A stretch of DNA of 64,000 nucleotides, taken from NCBI RefSeq assembly GCF_000715075.1, contig NC_134085.1:152362178-152426177 (forward strand), read 5' to 3'. The notes below the pieces were generated by a model. That model was not told the DNA's origin, ran no database searches, and worked only from the letters and a program-made list of their open reading frames with translations. Origin of the DNA: Nicotiana tabacum (taxonomy: Eukaryota; Streptophyta; Magnoliopsida; Solanales; Solanaceae). The translations under genes and the position numbers were made by a program. Of this stretch, positions 1 through 11,530 are shown one piece after another; positions within the stretch are counted from its first letter, which is position 1; every line of letters begins with the position of its first letter.

Positions 1-73
1 ACAATCTTTTGTCGAAAATAGCAAACATGAAAAAATGTATCAGGAAACAACTCATACAAATCAGGAGTTGTAC

Positions 74-453
74 CTGTTTAAAGATTGTTTGAGCTCCTTA
101 ATCTTTTGTTGAGTCATTTCACCCCTCGAGAAATCAAAAACTTCCTCGCTTAGAAGCTGAAGAATAGCGTTTCAAGTTATCAAGGTGTACTTTCTAATGT
201 TTTCACTGGAAGATGGAAATGCAACGTAGAGAAACCTTTAATATGGCCATGCAGTTTTCACATATAGTTTCGCTTGTCTTTGCAGCTGCAACTAAGTCAG
301 GAATGAAGCTTCTCCATCTAGCAGGCCACTCGTGCTTCAAAATCTGAAAATACAAATTCCCAAGAAAAAGATAATTTCTGTAAGACATTTCAACTTCATG
401 TGTATCTTGAGTCACAATCAGTCCCATCACTTGCAATAACCAAGAGAGAGAGA

Positions 454-486
<33 letters not shown>

Positions 487-3400
487 CTTTGTGTATTAAG
501 AGTACCTGAACCAATGTTATGTTTAGCTTGCTAATATACAGCTTTTCCCGCCGAAGAGATGCTTCATCACTGGAAAGCTGAGATCCATATATGGATATGC
601 ATAAATGTAACGGATAATAAAATCCATTGGAATGAAATATTCAATTCAAGATCCTCAATAACTTAAAGAGAAAAATGACAAGAATTATGTAGTTATACCT
701 TCACAATAACTTCAGATATATAGTTTTTCATTCCATCTCGTTGTTCGACTGGCAATGCATTCCATCTATACTTTATAACACCTTCTAGAACCTGCAGGGT
801 GAAGCCAGTCAAGTATTATACTCAGTTTCCTGCCATATATATCAAAAAACGCAAACAAACAAAGAACGAAGTGAACCAAAACAACATTTTTTTTATTTTG
901 GGCAGTTACACGGTAAATGCCACCTATCAACATCTCTATCGTAACCAATCAATATTAAAACACATAACTTTAGCATCTGTTCCAATTTTTTTCCTCGAAA
1001 CTAGATAACTCAATTCAAATTCCCAATTTCAAAAAAAAAAGAGTATTTGGATTGTCAGCCCTCCCTTATCTCTCCAATATCCAAGTATAATTCCTGAACT
1101 TAAGCTCTCATCTTAAATCATGAGAAATTAATACATGAATTACTTTTTTCGCCAGTACAACATCAGTCAAAGTCACACTTATAAGAGAAAACATTAATGA
1201 TAGTATGACGGTTGCGTTAAACAATCCTATTCTAATTTAAACACCAAACTAAAAATTAAACAAAAAAGTCGTAGCAGTAAGTCAAACTTCACAAAAAATA
1301 CTCTGTAAAACTGACCTGCAAAGCGAAAAACTTAGTATTCAGGCTTTGAGTGCTTGATAGAATGTGAACCACTTGAAGCCACATATCTGGGTTATTTTGT
1401 AAATCGCGCAAAATGTGGTCAGCTGCAGCCCGCTGCAAAGCAATAAATTTAGTACATACCTAACAAAAGAGCAAAAGCAAAAAAATCTTTCTAAAGCTAG
1501 GTATATGCGTCCAAAAAGAGAAACCATCAGTAATGATGACATAGCACACCATCAGACAAGCTATAGATGTGATCCTTTGGGGGTAAGTCATCTTCTGTTG
1601 TTTATTCTCAATAATTGTCCATCTCCAAAGTTCCCATTTATCCACATAAATTTTAATTTATAATCTACATGTTTAACGGGGAACAACAAAATCCAAGAAT
1701 CCAAGAATTTCAGTAGCAGAAGCAAAATCCACACATGGGTGGAACATTGTTTTCAGAAGGAACTTAAATGACTGGGAGTTGCAAAGTGTGGCAGATTTCT
1801 GGGAGACCTTAGAAGCTTTCCAAGGTCTCACAGAAGAGGAAGATGCTTTAATTTGGACGGGTCACAAATCAGGTTCCTTTTCAGTGAAATCTGCTCATCA
1901 TTTCATTAACAATACTCCTAATCCTGCGCAAGGATGGCCATGGAAACAAATTTGGAGGGTCAGGGCACCTACAAAAGTCCAATGCTTCACATGGCTAGTA
2001 GCAAGGGAAGCTGTCCTAACTCAGGATAACCTTCTTAAGAGAGGAATTCAGCTACATGCTAGGTGCAGTCTTTGTGGCAAAGATGGGGAATCAGTTTCCA
2101 TCTCTTTATTCACTGTCCGGTCACTACTCAACTTTGGCACTTCTATCTCAATTTGGCTGGTATATCCTGGATAATGCCCAATAACGCTGCATCTCTTCTC
2201 AGTAGCTGGAACAATGGAGGGGTAAATATTAAACAGAAGAAATGGTGGGAAATAGTTCCTGCTTGTATCTGGTGGGTCATATGGAAGGAAAGGAATGCCA
2301 GAGTTTTTGAAGATAGACCTAGCTCTTACCAGAAAATTAAGCTTAATTGTTTTTTGTTATTTCATTTTTGGTGCAAAGAGAGCTATAGGGAGGATGTACA
2401 TTCTTTACTAGATTTGCTAGAAGAAATGTAATCAAATAGAATAGGCTTTGGCAGTTCTCTGATCCTTTGGGGTCCGATTGTGGTTTACACAATCTCTTGT
2501 GAATATTTTTACCCATTTATATAATTGTTACCATTATCAAAAGAAAACGTGGAACAACAAATACTTGAGGTTTCTTTTCTTCCGAGTCTAGCAGAGAATT
2601 GAGAGGTCCTTGTACATATCTGGTTTCCAAAAATAAAGCAGATGTAAAAGTCACATCAAATACCAGATGGAATTTTCTATCAGTTACCACTATTATTATT
2701 AACCAGTCTTTGAAATATTCTTGTAATATGGCTAGCAACATGAACAAGATTTTGCGAGTTCCAGTCCTCAAAGTAAACCCTCTAGTGTATGCAACTATAC
2801 CTATTATTCCCTTTCGCGCATCCTGTTTCTTAGCTAATTCCATGTAAACCATAAGTCCATCTAAAATGATGTTTTTTTAGGCGTTATCAGCTGATCAATA
2901 GAAACAGTCACAATCGTAAGACATTTCAACAACATGAAATAATTCCGAATTAGACAACTGTCTCCGTGAAGCATCGGTATTTAAGTCTTGTTGATACACC
3001 TCTTTGACTGGTCTACCACAAATCCTAGAACTTAAGAAAAAAAAACAATAATTGCTGCACCGAACAGTAACTGCTTAACATACTTGTTATAATTACGCGC
3101 AATTAACACTGCCTAACTGAATTGTTATTCACACTAAACACTCATTAATGATATTTGCCATTTTTTCCAAATCTGATACTTACTAATTCACAGGATGCAG
3201 GCACAATTATCCAATTGGTGAATCCACGGCTATGAAAAGCATTTAAATGAGCCTGAATAGAATGCAGTAGTGCATCTTTTTAAGTGTTCTAGCAGCAGCC
3301 TGGCAATATACACCAACTGGGTGATTAGCGCCATACTGAATAACTGCAGAGTTAATTGCATTTTTCCGCATCCACATATCAGGATTGAGAATCCTTCTAA

Positions 3401-4131
3401 TGTGCCACTGTCTATCTATCTTCGAAAAATGAAATTAAAACTCATATGCAAGTGAATGACACCTAAGCTGCTTTTACCACAGTCCGCGAATTTAGGTGGG
3501 GCCTTTTCCCCTTCAGTTTTCTCTTACTTTTTCCTTTTTTTTTAACTAGTGGTGGGAATAAAGAAGGTAACAATGCACATTCCAGACCTCTGAAACTGAA
3601 TCCTTAGGAATTGGAGAAACAGTAGTCAATATCTTGAATAACAACAATGAGATAACTTAAAAAATTAGAGAAAAGCTATAGGAATGGCTGGCGTAAGCAA
3701 TACAAAATCTTCAAATTTAAGAAAGGAAGTGGCGCTACCTTGAAACCAATTAAAAAACAAATGACAAACTTATAGCGCCATAAAATCTGTAAAGTAACAA
3801 ATTAATCTTCGTTGAGCCAATTTTCCAATTTAGAACGACGTAAAACTGTTCAACTAAACACTACCAATCAGAAAACTTTCAACAACCGAGTCTGAAAAGA
3901 ATTGGCGTCCCACGCAATTGAAAACAAAAAAAAATGGCAAAATCAACCAGCAATTGTAAGGGGGAATCGAATGTAAAGCAAATAAACTGGAGAAAATTAG
4001 ACAAATTGAGAGAGAAGGCAAATAGTTCTCACCTCCTCCTTAGATCCAGTGCCATAGAAAGCGGCAACAGTAGCGTCGAGCAACGAAACATCAATAGGCT
4101 GACTCAAATCTCTAAGCTTATCCGCCGCCAT
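74..4131 (-). CDS. XPO1: Exportin-1 (CRM1/XPO1), N-terminal coding exons 1-6; gene continues beyond the left edge
   Basis: Nuclear export receptor of the importin-beta family; with Ran-GTP it carries leucine-rich NES cargo out through the nuclear pore. Six exons read on the minus strand: 4131-4033, 1432-1316, 791-699, 577-506, 343-236 and 156-74. Each is bounded by AG/GT sites and they join in frame (33, 39, 31, 24, 36 and 27 codons plus 2 nt). Recognisable exportin-1 stretches are MAADKLRDLSQPIDV at the start, LRDLQNNPDMWLQVVHIL, VLEGVIKYRWNALP and FIPDLVAAAKTSETICENC, covering the importin-beta N-terminal domain and first HEAT repeats. The start is fixed by the conserved MAA(D/E)KLRDLSQP N-terminus. 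The gene is intact as far as it goes; 1-73 is the next intron. Intron 1 (about 2.6 kb) carries a LINE. Whether it is the A or B paralogue of other plants cannot be told. Confidence 0.96.
443..487. repeat. Compound (GA)n(GT)n(GA)n microsatellite in an XPO1 intron
   Basis: Dinucleotide runs switch from GA to GT and back to GA. They lie in the intron between coding exons 4 and 5, about 20 nt from the exon 4 donor. Length polymorphism is likely. Confidence 0.9.
1691..2550 (+). mobile_element. 5'-truncated LINE in XPO1 intron 1, with 11-bp TSD
   Basis: The insert is antisense to XPO1. From about 1720 to 2431 it encodes the C-terminal part of a plant L1-type ORF2, after the RT core: a zinc-binding zf-RVT region with the WPWKQIWRVRAPTKVQCFTW block, CSLCGKDGES, and WWVIWKERNARVF near the end. 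The reading frame breaks around 2090, where two ORFs overlap in different frames, so it is dead. The 3' end has the usual short LINE tail (ataattgttaccattatcaa, then an A-rich stretch). The 11-mer ggaacaacaaa occurs at 1680-1690 and 2551-2561 and is the likely target-site duplication, which places the ends. Confidence 0.85.
2551..4032 (-). other. Remainder of XPO1 intron 1
   Basis: AT-rich intronic sequence between the LINE insertion and the donor at 4032. I see no further coding exon, no transposon signature and no RNA gene here. The small ORFs have no recognisable similarity and are taken as chance. Confidence 0.7.
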
Positions 4132-5078
4132 GGAGAGAAAAAGATGAATGAGTGATAAACCCTAGAAATCAACAGTCCAGTTCAAAAACCCTAGAAACAG
4201 AGAGTGTGGACAAAAACCCTAGCCAAAAACGTGAGCGCTCAATCTTAAGTATGTTCAAAGATTTGGATTTTGAAGCTAAGTTCTAGAAGAAAGAGGCCAA
4301 AAAGGGAAAAAACACAGCGACAGCTTCAATATGAAGCAGAAACAGTCTTCTAGAGACTAGAGTAGAGAGGAGTAATAACAAAACGTACTAAATAAAAATA
4401 AAATAAAATAGAGGTTTCGGGTAATTATATTTTAAGCGCTTTTCCCTCCTCCCTCTATTTTATAATTAGTGTTTGTGCGAGGAGCGTTGTTTACGTGTTT
4501 CTTCTTCTTTCTTTCTTTTTTTCTTTTTTTAAAGGTTAGGCGAAATTAGAAAAACAGGGAGGCAAAGTTTCGGGAGTTGCTACTGGTTTGAATGTCCCCC
4601 GCTTTGGCTTTATATGGAAGGGGGAAAAGAGGGAAAATGAGGGTATTGCCCCACTCACACTCCCAATAGTGAACACTTAACAGTGAAAGTGGAGTTTCTG
4701 TTTTGCTCTTTCTTTCTTTTTTCCTTTAGGTTATTTTTCATTCGTTTTGGTGTGTGATTCTTGAGTGTTTTTTTTTTTGGTTAAAGGGATGCATGCATAA
4801 ATTAATTAAATTATTTGGATAGGTACAACATAGGAATGCTAGAACTGAGCCAGTGTATTTAGGCAACTAATATACAATCCAAAAACATGTCTAGTAAATG
4901 TAGTTCATATTGTCTGTCAAAAATGCTTTATTTGCAAACACTCAGGAGCTACGAACATGGTCAATTTTCCAAAAACTTCCTTTTTGGTTCCTTTTTTTTT
5001 TTTTGCTTAAATTCCTTTTTGGTTCCTTCTTTTGCCAAAAAAATCTATTCTGCACTCTGTATTTGTGCTTATTGTTAT
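4132..5078 (-). promoter_or_regulatory. XPO1 5' leader and promoter region, with three telo-box motifs
   Basis: Upstream of the XPO1 ATG the leader holds three copies of AAACCCTAG (4157-4165, 4186-4194, 4214-4222), spaced 28-29 nt. Telo boxes of this type are known near transcription starts of plant housekeeping genes. Further upstream are CT-rich and AT-rich runs. I could not place a TATA box or start site with confidence. The region ends at the target duplication of the chromovirus. Confidence 0.55.
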
Positions 5079-5406
5079 TGATACCAAATTGAGGTATCAC
5101 TATAACTAAACGATAGAAGAAGCAACAGAAATGAAGAAAAGAGAGAAGAGAAGAGAAATAGAGGCAGAATTAGAGAAGAAGCTGAGGAAAAACAAAAAAA
5201 AAATAATCCATATCATAATCCATTATAATTTGATGTATCGCCTATTTATAGTGTTTGTAAAAAGCTAAAAGTGCTAAAAATAAAAGAGAAAGGAAATGCA
5301 AACATGCCAATTGTGTGACATAGCTCTAACTAACTTTTCCGCCAAAATCTAACTTTCAAAAACTAGGCAACTAATTTTCAAAACTAATCAACCAATATGT
5401 GTATCA
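5079..5406 (-). repeat. 3' LTR of the chromovirus
   Basis: 328 bp, nearly identical to 14784-15110. It starts TG and ends CA with terminal inverted TGATA/TATCA. The adjoining internal sequence (5407 onward) reads on the minus strand as a G-rich polypurine tract (CCAGGGGGTAT). Confidence 0.93.
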
Positions 5407-5439
5407 ATACCCCCTGGTTGAACAACACCCCTGTCCTCA

Positions 5440-6008
5440 AGGGTGAAGGAGGGGAAACGAGCTTTAAGAGCAGAAGCTAATTCTCATGTAGCATAGGAAG
5501 CATCCAAACCAGTCCACTTAACCAAGCACTAAGCGACAGCCTTGTTACCTTTCTTGATCAGTCTTCTGTCTCTGAACTCAGGAGAGGGACAGAATCGACT
5601 AGCCAAATCAACTACAGGTGGATGTATTATCTCAGTAGGAATGTCATGACAAAAATTGAGTTGGGACACATGAAATGTGGGGTGGATCAAAACTTCAGGT
5701 GGAAAGAGCAATTTATAAGCAACAGCCCCAATTTTGTCAACTATAGAATAAGGCCCAAAGTAGCGAGAGGTAAGCTTGTGGTAGGGAAAGAAGGATAGCG
5801 AAGACTGGCGAAATGGTTGAAGCTTGACAAAGACCCAATCACCAACTTTGAATTGTATGTCCGACCTGTGTGCATTAGCTTGAGCTTGCATTCTTTGTTG
5901 TGCACGAGTGAGATGAAATTTTGCCAAGTGAAGTTTGAATTCACGAAGCAGGGAAAGGTCCTTAATAGAATTGACCTCTGAATCTCCAGGTGAGTGAGCT
6001 AAATGCAA
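5440..6008 (-). pseudogene. Chromovirus integrase C-terminus and chromodomain remnant
   Basis: Integrase C-terminal segment with the typical plant chromovirus pattern: FKVGDWVFVKLQPFRQ, SRYFGPYSIVDKIGAVAYKL and HPTFHVSQL. It runs into a chromodomain-like tail (RDRRLIKKGNKAVAQCLVKW). The tail continues past the end of the open frame with TGLDASYAT followed by TGA where the family has a tryptophan codon, so it is truncated by a point mutation. Chromodomains target integration to particular chromatin in this clade. Confidence 0.85.
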
Positions 6009-6079
6009 TGGGGGGGATAACCATAAAGAAGCTCAAAAGGTGAAGTCTTGATGGCAAGGTGTGGACTAGTATTATACCA

Positions 6080-6577
6080 CTATTCAGCCAAAGCAAGAAA
6101 GGAAGACCAGTCAGAAGGAGAGTCGGTGCAAAAGCACCTGAGATAAGTTTCCAAGCATCGATTAAGCACCTCAGACTGACCATCAGTTTGAGGATGGTAA
6201 GCAGTGGATGTGTTCAAAGTGACACCTTGAGCAGTGAGGAACTCTCTCCAAAAGGAGCTAATGAAGATGGAGTCTCTATCACTTTTAATGGAAGCAGGAA
6301 AACCATGAAGTTTGAAAACATTATCTAAGAAAATAGGAATGAGGGACTGAGCAGTATAAGGATGAGCCAAGGAAATAAAGTGAGCATGTTTGGTAAGGCG
6401 ATCAATAATGACCCATATAACTGATTTGCCTCGAGACTTAGGCAAACCTTCTATGAAATCCATCGTGATGTCTGTCCAAGGAAGAGCAGGAATGGGTAAA
6501 GGTTGGAGAACCCCAGGAGAAGCACCAGTGTCATACTTGTTTCGTTGGCATACAAAACATTTGTGAACAAAGGTCAC
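6080..6577 (-). pseudogene. Chromovirus integrase: zinc-finger end and DDE core
   Basis: The segment opens with the last half of the HHCC zinc finger (FVHKCFVCQRNK). It keeps the catalytic-core landmarks: the first Asp in TDITMDFIEGLP, the second in SDRDSIF, and the Glu in HPQTDGQSEVLNRCLE. It is in a different frame from the downstream C-terminal part, so a frameshift lies near 6040. The catalytic residues are present but the polyprotein is broken. Confidence 0.88.
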
Positions 6578-6887
6578 AATATCAGTTCAAATGTCTTTCC
6601 AATAGAAATAAGCAAGAACCTTCCTCACGGTGGCATCAATACCAGAGTGACCCCCAGAAGGAGTAGAATGCCATAACGTGAGTATATGTTGTCTCAAAGG
6701 CAACAGCTAGTAGCTTACCCTTTCTTCTAAGCTGACCATTCACCCAAGTGAAGTGTTTATGAGGTTGTTGTTGTTGTAGAGTAGAGATCAAAGTTTTCAA
6801 CCCAGGATTTGCAGACCGACTATCTTGAATATCCTTCCATAAGTCAGTTTAAACAAAAGAAATGAGCATGGACATCAAAGAAGCACC

Positions 6888-7325
6888 TTAAATTCTAGAG
6901 AGGGCATCTGCAGCTACATTCGCAGTGTCCTTCTTATAGTGAATCTCAAAATCAAAAGGTAAAAGCTTAGCCATCCACCTAATATGAGAATCAACATGGA
7001 GCTTTTGTTCCAATAGATATTTAAGGGCCTTCTGGTCAGTTTTGACAATAAAATATTGGTTGAGCAGATAATGTGACCATTTAGTCACAACAGAGACCTA
7101 AGCAAGTAGCTCCCTTTCATATACAAACAAAGCAGCATGTCTAGGGGCCAGTCATTTACTAATAAAGGCTATAGGATGGTTATTTTGCATAAGGACAACA
7201 CCAATGCCAGACCCACTAGCATCAGTCTCAATAACAAATGGTAAGGAGTGATTTGGCAAGGCCAAAACTGGTGCAGTAGCGAGAGCCAATTTAAGCTCAG
7301 CAAAGGCCTGTGAAGCAGCCTCGGT
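6888..7325 (-). pseudogene. Chromovirus RNase H domain remnant
   Basis: The C-terminal RNase H part reads KWSHYLLNQYFIVKTDQKAL and ends in the family signature NVAADALSRI. The part nearer RT is in another frame and carries a stop, so at least one frameshift separates it from the RT. Confidence 0.8.
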
Positions 7326-8222
7326 CTATAAAAAATTGTCCTTCTTAAGAAGGTCTGTGAGAGGTCGACTAATAAGGTCATAGCCTTTGATGAACTTCAT
7401 GTAGTACCCAGCTAATCCCAGGAAACCTCTTAGTTGGTTTACAGTTGTAGGGGTAGGCCAGTGTTGCACAACCTCTATCTTCGCTGGATCAGTAGCAGCT
7501 CCTTGGGCAAAAATAAAGTGGCCCAGATATTCCACTCTTGGTACACCAAAAACACATTTAGAATACTTGGCCAATAGACTATTCTGTATCATTAGATCAA
7601 AAAGCAGTTGTAAATGAATAAGATGATCCTGCAAGTTCTTACTATAGATTAGAATATCATCAAAGAAAACAAGTACAAATCTTCTGAGAAGGTCCTGAAA
7701 AACATGGTTCATTAGGTACTGAAAGGTGGACGGAGCATTGGTTAAGCCAAAAGGCATGACTAAATACTCATAGTGTCCCATGTGTGTTTTGAATATTGTC
7801 TTGGATATATCCTCAGGATCCATTCTGATTTGGTGGTAACTAGATCTGAAATCAATCTTAGAAAAAATAGAAACCCCTGATAGCTCATCCAGTGAGTCAT
7901 CAATAATAGGAATGGGGAATTTCTCTTTAATAGTACAGTGGTTTAGGTCCCTGTAGTCCACACATAACCTCCAAGTGCCATCTTTCTTACCTACCACCCC
8001 TACAGGTGAGGCAAAAGGACTGTTACTATACTGTATGACACCCTGTTGTAGCATATCCTTTAGCAACTTCTCAATAATATCCTTCTTCATAGAAGAATAT
8101 CTATAAGGCTTGATGTTGATTGGTTTGGTACCAGGTTGCAAGGGAATCATGTGGTCAAATGCCCCCCTTGTAGGATGTAATGCAGTAGGTTCTAAGAATA
8201 TTTGCTTATAGGTTGTTAGCAA
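7326..8222 (-). pseudogene. Chromovirus reverse transcriptase domain
   Basis: Complete RT core of about 298 residues. Motifs in order are WRLCVDYRDLN, IDFRSSYHQIRM, MPFGLTNAPSTFQ and the catalytic box VFFDDILIYS (DD pair present), then VEYLGHFI and LRGFLGLAGYY at the connection to RNase H. It is the longest intact piece of the element and in the same frame as the upstream gag-protease segment, but stops before and after prevent a full polyprotein. Confidence 0.93.
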
Positions 8223-8426
8223 TTTCTGGAGTGACTAAGGCAGCAATTCATCACCGGGTAAATGCAAAGCTAGCATAACTTCATCACTTCCACAAGCAGG
8301 TGGTGGTGCATCAAGCAACACTTGCAGCATATACAATTGAGCAGGGTCCCCTTGGTATCTGTTAACAGCTTTGGAACTAGAGAGTTTACAGTCTTCTGAA
8401 ACCCCTTCCAAAAGATGGTGTTTGCC

Positions 8427-9650
8427 TTAGTAGTTAAAGGTCATAGTTAGTGCTAAGTAGTCCATTGTGACTGGACCTAAAGTCTCCAACCATAAGGCTC
8501 CCAAAACCAAATCATATCTACCAACAGGAAAGACAATGAGATCAGCTACATATGTAGTGCCCTCTAGCATCCATTTAAAGTCCTTTACCACCCCAGAAGT
8601 GGCTTCAAGAGTGTTGTTGCCTAAGCTGACATAGCTTAATACAGTAGGAGTAACAGAACAACCTAACTTCTTTGCAGTTGCTGAATCTATTAAATTATGA
8701 GTACTACCACCATCTAGGAGAATTTGAATAGGTCGTTTAGTATTGTAACTTGTAACATGAATGGTCTGTGCTCCTTGGATACCAGCTAAGGCACATAATG
8801 AAATGTGAGGATGTTCTTCTTCCACCGCAGGCCACTCCTCAGGAAGTGCCTCAACTTCAATAGTGATGTCCCCCTTTTCTGTAGGTGCAACATCAGATTC
8901 TTCTACCTCTAAGACAAACAGCTGTTTTGGAAGGTTACATTTGTGACATGCAGTGTATTTTTCATCACATAAATAACACAATCCCTGGGCCCTTTTTGCT
9001 TGCATTTCAACTGGAGAAATAGTTCTCTTGTTCCTAGGCATCACAACAGTGTTAGCAGCAGGTAGTGCCAATCTAGGTGTATGACTAACTGGTGAATAGA
9101 TGGGAGGTTTGAGGCTATGGTTATCATAAGAACTTCTTCTAACATTAGAATAACCAGTTGAAGTATGTTTTTGAGCTCTGGCATTAGTAGCCAGAGTGGC
9201 CTCAGCTAACCTAGAAAACCTGCATGTTTTAGCTAAGGTTTTAGGCTCATGCATCATAATAGGATTCACCAATTCTTCCTTCAAACCACCAAGGAAACAA
9301 GAGATAGTCTGCTCAACAGTCAAGTTGCATTGAGCTACCAACCTATCAAAGGCAAATTGAAACTCTCTAACAGATCATGTATGCTTCAATTGTTTCAATT
9401 CCAACATAGGATCAGAGAAGTCACCACTAAAAGTCACGATGATCTCAGCTATGTACTCATCCCACACAGGTAGCATAGATAAATTCCTACACTTAAGGTA
9501 TGACTGATGCCAAGTTAGTGCTTCATCATCGAGGTTCATAGATACTAACCTCACTCTCTGATTGAGAGGAGTTTCGTCCTCAGCAAAATATTGTTCGATT
9601 CTATATAACCACATTTTCAAATTCTCTTCATTGAATCGAGGAAAAACTAG
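8427..9650 (-). pseudogene. Chromovirus gag (3' part) and aspartic protease
   Basis: The gag core reads FPRFNEENLKMWLYRIEQYF and LDDEALTWHQSY. An in-frame TGA at 9375-9377 lies just before SVREFQ. Further on are a degenerate zinc knuckle (CYLCDEKYTACHKC) and an acidic linker. The protease has ILLDGGSTHNLID: the usual D-S/T-G active-site triplet reads D-G-G here, so the protease is probably inactive. The gag start lies about 4.8 kb away, on the other side of the solo LTR. Confidence 0.88.
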
Positions 9651-11063
9651 GTTATTGTGATGACCCAAAATGTCATCTTTAAATTAAATAATCATCTCAG
9701 TATTTTAAGACCTTGAAAAGCGGTATCAATAATTCCTCGACTTGCGTACGCAGCTCGTATAATTTTCCGGAAGGTTTTTATGTGAAAAATGGATTAAATT
9801 GTGAACTAGAAGTTGGATGTTCTTAGATTCATTAGGCTTGAATTGGGGTGTGATGCACGGTTTTAGCATTTTATGATGTGATTTGAGGTTTTGACTAAGT
9901 TCGTATGATGTTTTAGGACTTGTTGGTGTATTTTGTTGAGGTCTCGAGGGCCTCAGGTGGATTTCAGAAGGTTAACGGATCAATTTGGACTTGTATTTAT
10001 CTGTTGAAATTTTCTGGGCAGTTCTGCATTTTTCGCACGTGTGAACAGTGACCGCACCTGCGTGAACAGTATTTGTATACAGTAGTCGTGTACAGTAACA
10101 CGCGTGAACAGTACCCCCAAAATTCTGGACAGTGTAAAGGATGAGCAGTCCGATTTTCCTCATTTTTTGGACTTCCAAGCTCGGATTTTGGGCAATTTTG
10201 AGCGAGAAGTTACAGAAATTCTTGGGGTAAGTGTTCTTGACTCTCTTGTAATTATATTCCATGAATAAATTTTTATTTTTGGCTTTAGATTATTGATATT
10301 TGAAGAGAAATGGAGGAATTTTCTAAAATTCCATAAAAATGAATTTTCAAGATTTGAACATCGATTCGGAGTCGGATTTGAGTAAAATTAGTATGATTGG
10401 ACTCGTAATTGAATGGGTTATCGCATTTTGTGACTTTTGTCATATTCCGAGATGCGGGCCCCACGGGCAATTTTTGGGTTAATTTCGGATTTTGTTGAAA
10501 AAATAGTATTTTTCATATGGAATTAATTTCTAGAATATGTATTGAACGAATATAGTTAATTGTGACTAGATTCGGGACGTGTGGAAACCGATTTGAGCGG
10601 AAAAGGCATTACGGAGTAAGATTTTACTTAGATTGAGGTAAGTAACGGTTATAAATCTGGTCCTGGGGGTATGAAACCCCGAACATTGTGTCGTATGACC
10701 ATTTTGGAGGTGACGCATATGCTAGGTGACGGGCGTGTGGGCGTGCACCGTAGGAATTGTGACTTGGTCCGTCCTGCGAGACTGTGGAATTAATTGGCCT
10801 ACTGTTTAATACATGTTCCCTCTGTTTTCATAGAAATTGACGGTACTTCATGTTAGAAATCATGTTTAGGCCTTATGTGGTCACTATTGAGACCTGTGAG
10901 GTCGTGTACTTGCTGAATTAGCTGCTAATTGTTGTTTTGTACTCAGTTATAGCTTTTCTTGCTTGTTATGCCTCTGTCTCTTGCTGTTCATTGTTGATAC
11001 ATGACATTACCTCTGTTTGGGTTGTTTATATGATTTTTGAGAGCCCGAGAGATAGGAGAGATT

Positions 11064-11260
11064 GATGACTAAGTGAGGCCGAGGGCCTGATCTGTGAGGA
11101 TATTTATGGGATCGGGTTGCACGCCGCAGCATGTTGTTACTGATTTATGACTGAGTGAGGCCGAGGGCCTGATCTGCGAAGATATTTATGGGATCGGGCT
11201 GCACGCCGCATCATGTTACTGATTTATGATTGAGTGAGGTCGATGACCTGATTGATTTAT
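11064..11260 (+). repeat. Tandem repeat (about 2.4 copies of ~80 bp) inside the solo LTR
   Basis: Successive copies begin near 11064, 11148 and 11226 with GA(C/T)T(A/G)AGTGAGG-type starts. Two carry the GGGATCGGGYTGCACGCCGCA block (11109 and 11189 regions); the third is cut short. The copies share a small hairpin whose stem differs in the third copy. Confidence 0.75.
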
Positions 11261-11530
11261 GCCACGAGGTGGCTTGTTATAGCGCTTGGGTTAAAGGAGC
11301 CCCTCCGGAGTCTGTACACACCCCCAGTGAGCGCATATACTTACTGAATGCGAGTGCCGAGTGTTGAGCGACTGGGATGAATGAGTGAATGTGAGGAATG
11401 AGTGATAGTGAGGTTGGAGTGAATGGGAGGACAGAGTGACTGTTATTCTAAGAAAATACATTTACCTCATTCCTGTTGCATCACAGATGTCATATCACTG
11501 TTTTGAAAATTATTGAAAGATATTACTTAC

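Noticed and set aside
6059..6328. Plus-strand ORF over the integrase region
   Set aside because: Antisense shadow of the chromovirus integrase on the minus strand.
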